Notes: generated from the sequence alone by a model not told the origin. A stretch of DNA of 64,000 nucleotides from Bacillus zhangzhouensis (GCF_000715205.1 NZ_JOTP01000004.1:124001-188000), one strand, 5' to 3'; positions 34,512 through 43,255 are shown, counted from the stretch's first letter. A program made the numbers and translations.

Positions 34512-34550
34512 GGAAAAAGCTCCTTTTGTAAACAATAGGGGCATTTTCCC
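34512..34550. promoter_or_regulatory. Imperfect inverted repeat upstream of the kamA promoter
   Basis: GGAAAAAGCTCC (34512-34523) and GGGGCATTTTCC (34539-34550) are inverse copies with 10 of 12 matches. It could be the activator's binding site, although it is nearer to the promoter than usual, or a weak terminator of the activator gene. Confidence 0.4.
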
Positions 34551-34553
34551 ATG

Positions 34554-34571
34554 TTGGCACATAACTTGCAT
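34554..34571 (+). promoter_or_regulatory. SigL (-24/-12) promoter of kamA
   Basis: TTGGCAC-N5-TTGCAT is an exact -24/-12 element with GG and GC dinucleotides at the required distance. Predicted start near 34580, about 25 nt before the ATG. Confidence 0.9.
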
Positions 34572-34604
34572 AGTATAAAGTGAATGCTGATAGGGGGAAT
34601 GGAT

Positions 34605-36005
34605 ATGAATCAGAAACTGTATGAACCAACGCGTCATTGGAAGGACATTGAACTTTGGAAAGATGTCCCTGAGGAAAAGTGGAACGACTGGATTTGGCAG
34701 TTGACGCATACCGTTAAAACGCTTGATGATTTAGAAAAAATCGTGAACTTAACAGAAGAGGAAAAAGAAGGAGTGAAGATTTCCACCAAAACCATTCCAC
34801 TCAACATTACACCCTACTATGCCTCACTGATGAATCCAGACGATCCAAGATGTCCGATACGCATGCAATCTGTGCCAATTGCAGAGGAGCTTCATAAAAC
34901 AAAATATGATTTGGAAGACCCGCTTCATGAAGATGAGGATTCACCCGTCCCGGGTTTAACGCACCGATATCCAGATCGTGTGCTGTTTCTTGTGACAAAT
35001 CAGTGCTCCATGTACTGCCGCTATTGTACGAGAAGGCGTTTTTCCGGCCAGATCGGCATGGGCGTGCCTAAAAAGCAATTAGATGCTGCGATTGGATATA
35101 TTAGAGAAACACCTGAAGTGCGAGATGTTTTAATTTCAGGCGGAGATGGGCTCTTAATCAATGATCAAGTGCTCGAATACATTTTGAAAAACTTACGAGA
35201 CATTCCGCACGTTGAGATCATTCGGATTGGTACCCGTGCGCCGGTTGTCTTTCCACAAAGAATTACAGATGAACTGTGTGAGATTTTGAAAAAATATCAT
35301 CCAGTTTGGCTGAATACTCATTTCAATACAAGTATTGAAATCACAAAAGAAGCAAAGGAAGCGTGTGAACGACTTGTCAATGCCGGTGTCCCTGTAGGTA
35401 ATCAGGCTGTGATCCTAGCGGGTATTAACGACAGTGTCCCGATTATGAAGAAGCTGATGCATGATCTGGTGAAGATTCGCGTTAGACCGTATTATATTTA
35501 TCAATGTGATTTATCTGAGGGCATTGGTCACTTTAGAACACCAGTCTCAAAAGGACTTGAAATCATTGAAGGCTTAAGAGGTCATACGAGCGGTTATGCA
35601 GTGCCAAGCTTTGTTGTAGATGCCCCAGGAGGCGGAGGAAAAATCGCTTTACAGCCAAATTATTTATTATCGCAAAGCCCTGAGAAAGTCGTCCTTCGTA
35701 ACTTTGAAGGCGTCATCACATCGTATCCAGAGCCAGAGCATTACGTCGCAGGCCAGGCAGATGCGTATTTTAATGAAGTTTATGAAGAGAAACAAGAACC
35801 GGCAATTGGTGTCACTGCTCTATTTCAAGATGAAGCAAGATCGTTTACGCCTGAAAATTTAAGCCGGATGAAACGAAGAGAATTATATGAGACAAATCCT
35901 GAGCATGATACGCTCAAAAACAAACGTGAAAAACGGGATCAATTAAAAGAGAAGAAATATCAGGCGCAGCTCAAAAAAGAAGAAACAGTAAAGGAGGAGA
36001 AATAA
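34605..36005 (+). CDS. kamA: L-lysine 2,3-aminomutase KamA
   Basis: 466 residues. A radical-SAM, PLP-dependent enzyme converting L-lysine to L-beta-lysine. The Fe4S4 motif is CSMYCRYCTRRRF (about 135-147); the PLP lysine lies in the C-terminal part near VDAPGGGGKIALQPNY. The acidic/basic tail (KRDQLKEKKYQAQ) matches B. subtilis YodO. The ATG gives MNQKLYEPTRHWKDIELW, aligning with that protein. In B. subtilis kamA belongs to a yodTSRQP-kamA sigma-E operon; here those genes are absent and a SigL promoter drives it. Confidence 0.96.
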   Translation: MNQKLYEPTRHWKDIELWKDVPEEKWNDWIWQLTHTVKTLDDLEKIVNLTEEEKEGVKISTKTIPLNITPYYASLMNPDDPRCPIRMQSVPIAEELHKTKYDLEDPLHEDEDSPVPGLTHRYPDRVLFLVTNQCSMYCRYCTRRRFSGQIGMGVPKKQLDAAIGYIRETPEVRDVLISGGDGLLINDQVLEYILKNLRDIPHVEIIRIGTRAPVVFPQRITDELCEILKKYHPVWLNTHFNTSIEITKEAKEACERLVNAGVPVGNQAVILAGINDSVPIMKKLMHDLVKIRVRPYYIYQCDLSEGIGHFRTPVSKGLEIIEGLRGHTSGYAVPSFVVDAPGGGGKIALQPNYLLSQSPEKVVLRNFEGVITSYPEPEHYVAGQADAYFNEVYEEKQEPAIGVTALFQDEARSFTPENLSRMKRRELYETNPEHDTLKNKREKRDQLKEKKYQAQLKKEETVKEEK

Positions 36006-36007
36006 CC

Positions 36008-36289
36008 TTGTTGACATGTGATTGGTGTGAGGAAAACAAAGCAAATGCGGAGCAGACAACAGTTTATTGGGAGCTGATCACTGGCACACAATCCATTGAA
36101 ATTATCGACACGCCGTCCATTTCTTGTATGCATTGCGGAATGACATATCAAAAGGATGAAACGGTAAAAGAGATAGAGGATCAATTAATTTTAGTGGACC
36201 AAACAAAACTTCCAGAAAAAATTTCATATGAAGAATTAATGAGCATGGAGCGGTTATTAAAGCGAAATTACTTTGATTTTTCATCATAA
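36008..36289 (+). CDS. YokU-like zinc-finger protein
   Basis: 93 residues, starting at TTG after AAAGGAGGAG, 2 nt beyond kamA. CDWCEENKANAEQ and CMHCGMTYQKDE form a YgiT/YokU-type zinc finger. Homologues are often found next to kamA in Bacillus, so a link with lysine metabolism is likely but undefined. Confidence 0.78.
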   Translation: MLTCDWCEENKANAEQTTVYWELITGTQSIEIIDTPSISCMHCGMTYQKDETVKEIEDQLILVDQTKLPEKISYEELMSMERLLKRNYFDFSS

Positions 36290-36368
36290 GTTGTACCTCC
36301 GCCTATACAAGTCATCAAATTCCTGTATAATATAACAACAAAATAGAGTGTCGCGGAGGGAAAAACAG

Positions 36369-36593
36369 GTGAAGTCGTTTTACCATTATTTAATGAAGTA
36401 CAGACATCCAAAACCGAAAGATGAAATCAGTCATTTTGCAAATGCTGCTTATGAAGATCACAGCTTTCCTAAAGCTTCCACTGATTATCATGAGCTATGT
36501 GCCTATTTAGAATTGAATGGCGATTATTTACACTCGATGACTACATTTGACGAAGCGTTTGAACAATACGAAGTAGAAGTCAAAAAAAAATAA
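36369..36593 (+). CDS. yozE: YozE-like protein (SAM-like fold)
   Basis: 74 residues from GTG after GCGGAGGG: KSFYHYLMKYRHPKPKDEIS, then FANAAYEDHSFPKASTDYHELCAYLE. The YozE family adopts a sterile-alpha-motif-like helical fold and has no known role. Length and position match B. subtilis yozE. An extended -10 (TGTATAAT) lies about 40 nt upstream. Confidence 0.88.
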   Translation: MKSFYHYLMKYRHPKPKDEISHFANAAYEDHSFPKASTDYHELCAYLELNGDYLHSMTTFDEAFEQYEVEVKKK

Positions 36594-36602
36594 CTCACAT
36601 AT

Positions 36603-36637
36603 AACCGCTTGTTCCTGATGGAAGAAGCGGTTTTTTG
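36603..36637 (+). terminator. yozE terminator
   Basis: AACCGCTTGTTCC-TGAT-GGAAGAAGCGGTT followed by T-run. Confidence 0.87.
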
Positions 36638-36742
36638 ATGGAGAAATAAAATGGCGTTTTGCATGGTGTGGTTGCCCATGCAGAATTCCTTGCGCCGGCA
36701 TACGATACGTTAAGACCAAAAGTCGGGCAAGGGGGAGACAGA

Positions 36743-37423
36743 ATGAAGGCGAAAGCACCAAAATATCAAGTAGGGGATATTGTCGTCGTTGTCATGTACG
36801 GCACAGTCGGAACGATTACAAAAGTCCATCAAATTGACCAGCACTATTTGTATGAGGTCAATCATAATGAGGTGCTTTATTTTGAAACATCACTCCTGCT
36901 TTACGATGAGTACGACGGAGTGATTGTGGATACAGAAAAGCTGGACATTGAATATGAGTTCCTCATTGGCGATGTCGTATATGTAAAAGATTACGGAAAA
37001 GAGCTATTTAAAATCATTGGTCATCGGACTGAAATTTGGCGCTACCTTGAAGATGGCTGGGAAGATGTGATTTACGAACTCACGAGGCTAAAGGACGGAG
37101 AGTGGCTGGAAACAGAGGAAGAAGACTTAACGCTTGTCCTAAGGAAATATGAGATGGACCAGTTTGTCCATCAGCTTCTTTTTGTGCATTACGTGGGAGA
37201 AACCTCAAAAGAAAAAGAGGAAGACATGGTACAAACGGCTCTATTACAGTTGGAAGAGAAGCAAGAAAGCGAAGCATCACTAGAATTCCTCGCTGTGTCT
37301 ATAGTGGATGAGCTTCTTGATATTTATAATGATTATAAAATTCTCTACGAATTTTTCGAAGATCCAGAATATAAGGATATGATGGATTTTATTTTGGAAA
37401 GTTTAAACGAGCATTTTGGTTAA
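36743..37423 (+). CDS. yodN: YodN-like protein
   Basis: 226 residues, acidic. The N-terminal half has two KOW/SH3-like stretches (YQVGDIVVVVMYGTVGTITKV and FLIGDVVYVKDYGKELFKIIG); the C-terminal half is helical (LAVSIVDELLDIYNDYKILYEFFEDPEYKDMMDFIL). The ATG after GGGGGAGA is chosen; the frame stays open 84 nt upstream without an RBS. No function is known; the name follows synteny. Confidence 0.78.
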   Translation: MKAKAPKYQVGDIVVVVMYGTVGTITKVHQIDQHYLYEVNHNEVLYFETSLLLYDEYDGVIVDTEKLDIEYEFLIGDVVYVKDYGKELFKIIGHRTEIWRYLEDGWEDVIYELTRLKDGEWLETEEEDLTLVLRKYEMDQFVHQLLFVHYVGETSKEKEEDMVQTALLQLEEKQESEASLEFLAVSIVDELLDIYNDYKILYEFFEDPEYKDMMDFILESLNEHFG

Positions 37424-37554
37424 AGAAAGACTTGTCCTAAAACGAATAAAAAATAAGGTACACATAAAAATACAATCACATAAAACCATCCCCTCAAGAT
37501 ACGGCCCATCACCTGATCAAACGTTTCTCCATCTAAAATGCTTAACCATTTCAT
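37420..37554 (-). CDS. Possible 44-residue membrane protein opposite the yodN end
   Basis: An ATG with AAGGGG about 9 nt upstream opens a 44-residue ORF: a short amphipathic N-terminus (MKWLSILDGETFDQVMGRIL) then one strong membrane helix (GWFYVIVFLCVPYFLFVLG). Its stop overlaps that of yodN on the opposite strand. No other gene fills 37424-37673. Not recognised. Confidence 0.5.
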   Translation of the reverse strand: MKWLSILDGETFDQVMGRILRGWFYVIVFLCVPYFLFVLGQVFL

Positions 37555-37673
37555 TGCCTCAAGCCCCTTTTCTTTTCGTTTACTGCATTTATATGTATGG
37601 AATGAGCCATTATGACAAACTGTAATAAAAAACAGGCAGCGTTCATACATCATAAAAAAGGAGGCGGAAAGCA

Positions 37674-37844
37674 ATGAAAGAAGCAGATTTGGTGATTGAT
37701 ACAGAGGAAATTGCGGAATTCTTCTACATGGAGCTGGTCAAAAGAGGGTACATACCGACTGAGCTAGAAACGTTTGAGCTGGCTGATATTACATTTGAAT
37801 ATATGCTGAGAAAAACAATGATAGTTGAAGAAGAGGCGTGGTAG
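37674..37844 (+). CDS. yozD: YozD-like small protein
   Basis: 56 residues, ATG after AAAAGGAGGCGG. LVIDTEEIAEFFYMELVKRGYIP followed by ELADITFEYMLRK matches B. subtilis YozD in sequence and position. Acidic, helical, unknown function. Possibly cotranscribed with yodM 51 nt downstream. Confidence 0.85.
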   Translation: MKEADLVIDTEEIAEFFYMELVKRGYIPTELETFELADITFEYMLRKTMIVEEEAW

Positions 37845-37895
37845 GCACTATACTTTGAAGAGATTCTGAGGAAAGAGGGAGGGGAATTCTTTCAC

Positions 37896-38504
37896 GTGTA
37901 TATCCTATTTCTTTTCATTTTATTTGGCGCCATCGCTGCGCTCATGGTATCTGGTGTATGTCAGACATTGGACAACCAGATCATCCTGTGGTTTGAGAAC
38001 ATCAGGCTCCCTTTTATAAATGATGTCATGCTGGCTGTGACGGACTTTGGCATCAGCGCGCTGCTAGTACCAATCATGCTCATCTTTAGTGTGGTACTAC
38101 TGGTGTATAAGCGTTACTACTCTATCATGCTGCTTTTTCTATTATATCTCACAGAAAAAACAATCAATCACGAACTAAAGGGGCTGTTTGCTAGAGAGCG
38201 TCCGGCCTTTGATCATCTTGTCAATGAAACCTATTACAGCTTTCCGAGTGGTCATTCGATGAATGCAGCGACGATTTATCCTTTTATCGCATATCTATTA
38301 GTTGAGATGATTCCATGGCTAAAAGAAAGACAAAAAACCGTCTATCTGATCACAGGGCTATGCGTGTTTGTGATTGGTATCAGCCGGATGTATATCGGCG
38401 TCCATTATTTGACAGATGTTATAGCAGGCTTTGCGATAGGACTAGCTTTATTTCTTCTATGTAAAAAGATTGACGAAAAATTGTCCGGCATTCGACAAAA
38501 ATAG
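37896..38504 (+). CDS. yodM: PAP2-family membrane phosphatase YodM
   Basis: 202 residues with about six membrane helices. All three catalytic blocks are present: KGLFARERP (about 103-111), the PSGH in SFPSGHSMNA (about 125-134) and SRMYIGVHYLTDVIAG (about 167-182). It probably dephosphorylates undecaprenyl pyrophosphate or a lipid phosphate on the outer face. GTG start after GGAGGGG. Confidence 0.88.
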   Translation: MYILFLFILFGAIAALMVSGVCQTLDNQIILWFENIRLPFINDVMLAVTDFGISALLVPIMLIFSVVLLVYKRYYSIMLLFLLYLTEKTINHELKGLFARERPAFDHLVNETYYSFPSGHSMNAATIYPFIAYLLVEMIPWLKERQKTVYLITGLCVFVIGISRMYIGVHYLTDVIAGFAIGLALFLLCKKIDEKLSGIRQK

Positions 38505-38558
38505 AAGAAGGAAATTGATAGATCCCAGCCAATTTTATATAAAAGGGGAGGGATTTGA

Positions 38559-38876
38559 ATGCAATTGACGTTGAGATTTTTTCAAAAGAAACCTTCAGCA
38601 TATCACTTAACCATTTATCAGACACCTGAATATGGTGCAGTAAGCGGGCATCAGCCTGTGTACAGGACAAAGATTGGCGGCAGAACACACCTTGATGTTC
38701 TGGAAAAAGCATTCTCGACATTTAATGTACATGATACAGTCCCTAATGATTACAATGCGCGGTTTATCACAACAGGGGATATCGTTGTGATTGATGATAG
38801 GAAAAAGGGGAAGTGCTATTATCAGCTCTTTCCGGCCGGATGGAAACGCAGTGAACGACTGATGACGATGAGTTAA
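38559..38876 (+). CDS. yodL: YodL, sporulation-linked cell-shape modulator
   Basis: 105 residues (B. subtilis YodL has a similar length), basic. YGAVSGHQPVYRTKIGGRTHLDVLEKAFSTFN is the central part. B. subtilis YodL, made early in sporulation, alters cell width by acting on MreB when produced in growing cells. RBS AAAAGGGGAGGG. The assignment relies on synteny and resemblance. Confidence 0.8.
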   Translation: MQLTLRFFQKKPSAYHLTIYQTPEYGAVSGHQPVYRTKIGGRTHLDVLEKAFSTFNVHDTVPNDYNARFITTGDIVVIDDRKKGKCYYQLFPAGWKRSERLMTMS

Positions 38877-38889
38877 ATAGATGATCTAG

Positions 38890-38927
38890 GATACCAGCTC
38901 TGAGATCCAGCTGGTATTTTCTTTTTT
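38890..38927 (+). terminator. yodL terminator
   Basis: ATACCAGCT / AGCTGGTAT stem followed by TTTTCTTTTTT. Confidence 0.83.
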
Positions 38928-38989
38928 GGCCTCAATCGTTTATAATAAATAGGACAAAACACATGTTAAACGTAAGTGGAGGCTAAAAA

Positions 38990-39685
38990 ATGAGTGTACA
39001 TATTGGAGCAGAAAAAGGACAAATTGCAGAAACGGTATTGCTGCCAGGCGATCCGCTTCGTGCGAAATATATTGCAGATACATATTTAGAAGATGTCGAG
39101 TGCTATAACGAAGTGCGCGGAATGTATGGTTTTACTGGAACCTATAAAGGAAAGCGCGTTTCTGTACAAGGCACTGGAATGGGCGTACCATCTATTTCGA
39201 TTTATGTGAATGAACTCATTCAAAGCTATGATGTTCAAAACTTAATCCGCGTTGGGTCTTGCGGAGCGATCAAAAAGGATGTCAATGTGCGCGATGTCAT
39301 TTTAGCCCAAACATCTTCAACAGATTCACAAATGAACCGTGTGGCATTTGGACCAATTGATTACGCGCCTTGCGCTGATTTTGGTCTACTCAAGAAAGCC
39401 TACGACACAGCAGAAGCAAAAAATGTGGCCGTTCGTGTCGGAAATGTATTTACAGCAGACCAATTTTACAATGAAAAACCACTTGAGCTTATGGATCAAT
39501 ACGGTATTCTAGCGATTGAAATGGAGACAACAGCTCTTTATACGCTTGCTGCAAAATTTGGTAGAAAAGCGTTATCGATTCTGACAGTAAGTGATCATGT
39601 TCTGACAGGAGAAGAAACAACTGCTGAAGAACGTCAAACGACTTTTGACGAAATGATCTTAATTGCACTAGATTCAGTTTTATAA
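38990..39685 (+). CDS. deoD: Purine nucleoside phosphorylase DeoD
   Basis: 231 residues, hexameric trimeric-type family I phosphorylase for adenosine and related nucleosides. [17 protein letters not shown] near the N-terminus, RVGSCGAI (phosphate site), and the catalytic Asp in [12 protein letters not shown] (about 203). A TATAAT box lies at 38941-38946. RBS GGAGG. Confidence 0.95.
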   Translation: MSVHIGAEKGQIAETVLLPGDPLRAKYIADTYLEDVECYNEVRGMYGFTGTYKGKRVSVQGTGMGVPSISIYVNELIQSYDVQNLIRVGSCGAIKKDVNVRDVILAQTSSTDSQMNRVAFGPIDYAPCADFGLLKKAYDTAEAKNVAVRVGNVFTADQFYNEKPLELMDQYGILAIEMETTALYTLAAKFGRKALSILTVSDHVLTGEETTAEERQTTFDEMILIALDSVL

Positions 39686-39753
39686 TAGTATAAAGGGTGT
39701 GCTACGATGTAGCGCATCTTTATTTTTTTAGTAGAGCAAAAGGAAGGTATGTC

Positions 39754-40584
39754 ATGAAGAAAAGCTATAAAATACTCTCAATCGCATCGATTCTTGGTTT
39801 GACAGCCGCACTATCAGGCTGCCAGTTGCTGGATCAAAAAAGCGGTACATCTGAATCAAGCAAAACTAACGAACAAAAAAACACAACAAGTTCAACATCC
39901 CAGCAAAACTCAAATGATACGGCAGATTCATCTAATCAAGAGCTGACGTTAAAGAGTGAATATTTCAATGACATCAAGGTTGTCAGTGGACTGAAAACCA
40001 TTCAAAATCCTGCAAATGTGCTAGCACTTGTCAACAAAGAATACGCATTACCAGGAACCTATAAACCTTCTGATCTCGTTGTACCAAAAGTAGAATTCTC
40101 TTTTTCAGAGGATATTGAAAAACGATATATTCGTAAAGAAGCAGCGGAAGCACTTGAGAAGTTATTCAAAGGCGCGAAAAAGGAAAACTTCGAACTGGCT
40201 GCAGTATCTGGCTATCGCTCCTATGACCGTCAAAAAGTCATTTTTGATAGTGAGGTCAAATTAAAAGGTAAAGAAAAAGCACAAGAAGCAGTCGCTTTAC
40301 CAGGCGAAAGTGAACATCAAACAGGTTTAGCCATGGACATTTCCTCAAAAAGTGCCGGCTTTGAGATCTCTGAAAAGTTTGGTGAGACACCTGATGGCAA
40401 ATGGGTGGCTAAAAACGCCTATCAATATGGCTTTATCATCCGTTATCCAAAAGGAAAAGAAGACATTACGAAATACGAATATGAGCCGTGGCATTTGCGC
40501 TATGTTGGAAAAGAAGCAGCCAAAGCAATGCATGATCACGATTTAACATTTGAAGAATACATGAACAAAGTAAAGAAAATCTAA
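39754..40584 (+). CDS. yodJ: VanY-type D-alanyl-D-alanine carboxypeptidase lipoprotein YodJ
   Basis: 276 residues. A lipoprotein signal ends in TAALSGCQ. A Ser/Thr/Asn-rich linker follows, then an M15B peptidase domain: SGYRSYDRQKVIFDS, the zinc-binding PGESEHQTGLAMDIS and EPWHLRYVG. It trims the terminal D-Ala of peptidoglycan stems. ATG after AAGGAAGG is chosen over an upstream in-frame ATG. Confidence 0.9.
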   Translation: MKKSYKILSIASILGLTAALSGCQLLDQKSGTSESSKTNEQKNTTSSTSQQNSNDTADSSNQELTLKSEYFNDIKVVSGLKTIQNPANVLALVNKEYALPGTYKPSDLVVPKVEFSFSEDIEKRYIRKEAAEALEKLFKGAKKENFELAAVSGYRSYDRQKVIFDSEVKLKGKEKAQEAVALPGESEHQTGLAMDISSKSAGFEISEKFGETPDGKWVAKNAYQYGFIIRYPKGKEDITKYEYEPWHLRYVGKEAAKAMHDHDLTFEEYMNKVKKI

Positions 40585-40590
40585 ACAAGT

Positions 40591-40626
40591 AAAAGGCCTC
40601 CCAGCTATTCGGGAGGCCTTCTTTTA
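40591..40626. terminator. Bidirectional terminator between yodJ and yodI
   Basis: AAGGCCTCCC / GGGAGGCCTT stem with T-rich flanks on both strands. Confidence 0.87.
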
Positions 40627-40634
40627 TTCTTCTT

Positions 40635-40886
40635 TTAAAAAAAGAACAATCCTGCTAATGCGAAGCCGGTAATGAAACCGAGTCCGATGCCATAAGCTGC
40701 ACCCCAGCCATAATATCCTCCCCAATAGCCAAAGCCAAAGCCCCCGCGAGACCCGCCAACTGGACGAATATAAACTTTGCGGTTTGTCACACGCTCAATG
40801 CGTCCGACATGTACTCTGCCATTACGATCAGTGATTCTAGCGACTTTCCCCATGTGCTGCTGACAAAGCTTGTGATAGCGCTCCAT
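40635..40886 (-). CDS. yodI: Gly/Tyr-rich spore-associated protein YodI
   Basis: 83 residues, same length as B. subtilis YodI. A basic Sm-like stretch (GKVARITDRNGRVHVGRIERV) is followed by RGGFGFGYWGGYYGWGAAYG and a hydrophobic tail. The upstream sigma-K-type promoter and Gly/Tyr-rich composition suggest a coat-associated protein. RBS AAGGAGG. Confidence 0.83.
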   Translation of the reverse strand: MERYHKLCQQHMGKVARITDRNGRVHVGRIERVTNRKVYIRPVGGSRGGFGFGYWGGYYGWGAAYGIGLGFITGFALAGLFFF

Positions 40887-40920
40887 GTTTTTCCTCCTTA
40901 TGACAAACTCTTTTCACTCT

Positions 40921-40948
40921 TATCCTATGCGAGAGACTTCATAGAGTT
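40921..40948 (-). promoter_or_regulatory. Sigma-K-like promoter of yodI
   Basis: AACT (40948-40945), 15-bp spacer, CATAGGATA (40929-40921), a perfect CATAnnnTA -10. Confidence 0.6.
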
Positions 40949-40978
40949 TGGACAAAACATATAGGAGATTCGCTCATT

Positions 40979-41677
40979 TTATACAGTACATTCAAATAGA
41001 ATGTGACTTAGATGGTCCTGGTGCGCTTGAATGAGGTCATAGTGTGTTTGCAGCGTATCGTAAAGAGAAGACGGTATTTGTTCAGATAATTCCATTTCTG
41101 TAGGCTCCTCCTGTACCATGTGCTCATCGAATGAGAGAATTCGAATGTCACGGAAACCTGCCGCTATTAGCTGCTCTTTCCATTCTTCAAGCGAAAAGAG
41201 GGAGTGGAAGCCATAAAAATCTCGAACGACTGCCAGCTCTTCCTGTGTCAGAGGTGCTTTTAACACAGCTTCATTTGCGATCAATTGACTTCCAGGGGTA
41301 AGCACCCGTTTAATCTCAGCAAGTGCAGCAGGTAATTCGGTGAAACTTAAAACAGATTCACTGATCAGTAGAGAGAAAGATGCATCTGGAAATGGCAGGT
41401 GTTCAATGGATGCTTGCAAGGCACGGATCGGCAGGTCTTCTCGCTCGAATCGAAGGTTGGCCTTTTCAATCATCAAAGGGTGCGTATCAATCGCCTCCAC
41501 CTGATAACCTACATTTCCTAAATACGCAGCCGTTTGTCCTGTACCGCATCCGGCATCCAGTATACGCGCATCAGGCGTTGGTTTTATATGCTCAATCATC
41601 GTTTTCGTTAACTCAATTCCACCAGGATGAGCACTTGATACGCCAAAATAGGCAAGCATTTCTACATAATCACTCAT
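40979..41677 (-). CDS. yodH: SAM-dependent methyltransferase YodH
   Basis: 232 residues, class I methyltransferase. Motif I is ILDAGCGTGQTAAYLG (about 40-55), motif II VEAIDTHPLMIEKA, and motif III FSLLISESVLSF. The ATG after AGAAGGGA is chosen because the length matches B. subtilis YodH; a longer frame upstream overlaps the divergent ctpA leader. Substrate unknown (UbiE/SmtA-like). Confidence 0.86.
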   Translation of the reverse strand: MSDYVEMLAYFGVSSAHPGGIELTKTMIEHIKPTPDARILDAGCGTGQTAAYLGNVGYQVEAIDTHPLMIEKANLRFEREDLPIRALQASIEHLPFPDASFSLLISESVLSFTELPAALAEIKRVLTPGSQLIANEAVLKAPLTQEELAVVRDFYGFHSLFSLEEWKEQLIAAGFRDIRILSFDEHMVQEEPTEMELSEQIPSSLYDTLQTHYDLIQAHQDHLSHILFECTV

Positions 41678-41828
41678 GAAATCCCTTCTTTCCTTATCAT
41701 GTTCCTCTCTAAAGATTATGCAATGCAGGGTCAAATGGCTTATCTTTTCAAATAGAAGTTTGATCCTTTGGTTGACGGATGGAGAATCGTCCTTGATAAT
41801 AATGAAAGGAGATAAAGGTGGTGTTTTT

Positions 41829-43214
41829 TTGAAAAAACAATTCAAGTTCGTAATAGCCATTCTGGTGACAGCTGCACTTTCCTCAGTGATTACATTTGTG
41901 ATCACAAAACAAGGTGCTGTCAGTGTCTCAGGAGATGAGAAGTTTAGTAAACTCATGGCTGCTTATACGAAAGTAAAAGATGAGTATTACGAAAAAACGG
42001 ATGATCAAAAACTAGTAGATGGTGCGATTCAAGGGATGATTGCATCTCTTGATGATCCATACTCTACATATATGGATCAGGAGGAAGCCGAAGGATTTAA
42101 CAATACCATTTCTTCCTCATTTGAAGGAATCGGTGCACAAGTAGAAGAAAAGGATGGACAAATTTTAATTGTCGCGCCGATTAAAGGCTCTCCTGCTGAA
42201 AAAGCTGGTTTGAAACCTCATGATCGTATTTTAAAGGTAGATGGAAAAAGTACAAAAGGCATGTCGGTAAACAAAGCAGTTTCTCTCATCAGAGGCAAAA
42301 AAGGAACGGATGTCAAGCTGCATCTCAATCGGCAAGGTGTTGGCAATGTAGATGTGAACATCACAAGAGATACCATTCCGCTTGAAACGGTTTATGCCAA
42401 ACTAACAAAAGACAAAATAGGAGAAATCCAAATTACGTCCTTTGCTGAAACAACATCTAAAGAGCTAGATAAAGCGATTGATGACCTCGAGAAAAAAGGG
42501 GCAAAAGGGTTTGTCATCGACCTGAGAGATAATCCAGGCGGTATTATGACAGAAGCGATTGAAATGAGCAATGACTTTATCGATAAAGGAAAAGTCATTA
42601 TGCAGGTTGAAGAAAAAGGAAAGAAACAAGTGTACAAGGCTGAAAAAGAACGCAAAGTTCATCAGCCGGCAGTTGTCCTTGTAAACGGCGGCTCAGCCAG
42701 CGCTGCTGAAATCATGGCGGCTGCTCTGCACCAATCATCAGGCATTCAAATTGTGGGTGAAAAGACGTTCGGTAAAGGAACTGTTCAGAATGCACAAAGC
42801 TATAATGATGGTTCTAGTGTCAAGTTAACCATTGCGAAGTGGCTGACACCGAACGGTTCTTGGATTCACAAAAAAGGAATTGAACCACAGGTAAAAGCAT
42901 CTCTGCCAAGTTATGCGAAGCTGCCATATTTAAGCCCGAAAAAGACGTATCAGCTGCATGATAATGGTGATGAAGTCAAAGCGGCTCAAAAGATGTTCCA
43001 AGCACTTGGCTATAAAGCAAAAGCAAATGGTGAGTATGATCAAGCATTCCAGTCTATCGTCAAAAGCTTCCAAACAGATCATGATCTGAAGGCAGACGGT
43101 ATTCTCACAGGGGATACAACGACGGTACTCATGACAAACATCCAAGATAAGCTAAAGAAAAATGATACGCAAATGAAAAAAGCAATTGAAGTCTTGAAAA
43201 AAGAAATGAAATAA
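41829..43214 (+). CDS. ctpA: Carboxy-terminal processing protease CtpA
   Basis: 461 residues. N-terminal membrane helix (FVIAILVTAALSSVITFVI), PDZ domain (about 90-175), S41 protease domain with the catalytic Ser in GGSASAAEIMAA and Lys in GEKTFGKGTVQ, and a C-terminal peptidoglycan-binding domain (AAQKMFQALGYKAKANGEYDQ). TTG start after AAAGGTGGTG. It cleaves extracytoplasmic substrates; the close paralogue CtpB acts in sporulation. Confidence 0.93.
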   Translation: MKKQFKFVIAILVTAALSSVITFVITKQGAVSVSGDEKFSKLMAAYTKVKDEYYEKTDDQKLVDGAIQGMIASLDDPYSTYMDQEEAEGFNNTISSSFEGIGAQVEEKDGQILIVAPIKGSPAEKAGLKPHDRILKVDGKSTKGMSVNKAVSLIRGKKGTDVKLHLNRQGVGNVDVNITRDTIPLETVYAKLTKDKIGEIQITSFAETTSKELDKAIDDLEKKGAKGFVIDLRDNPGGIMTEAIEMSNDFIDKGKVIMQVEEKGKKQVYKAEKERKVHQPAVVLVNGGSASAAEIMAAALHQSSGIQIVGEKTFGKGTVQNAQSYNDGSSVKLTIAKWLTPNGSWIHKKGIEPQVKASLPSYAKLPYLSPKKTYQLHDNGDEVKAAQKMFQALGYKAKANGEYDQAFQSIVKSFQTDHDLKADGILTGDTTTVLMTNIQDKLKKNDTQMKKAIEVLKKEMK

Positions 43215-43252
43215 AGAAAAAGCAGTCCTCATGAGGGGACTGCTTTTTCTTA
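43215..43252. terminator. Bidirectional terminator between ctpA and yodF
   Basis: AAAAGCAGTCC / GGACTGCTTTT stem with T-runs on both strands. Confidence 0.87.
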
Positions 43253-43255
43253 TCC

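Noticed and set aside
36638..36742. 20-codon ORF and GCATGG/CCATGC hairpin upstream of yodN
   Set aside because: Poor RBS and no hydrophobic or conserved-looking character; probably just leader sequence.
41678..41956. N-terminal extension of YodH by 93 residues
   Set aside because: It overlaps the ctpA upstream region; composition is not methyltransferase-like and an internal ATG has a proper RBS.
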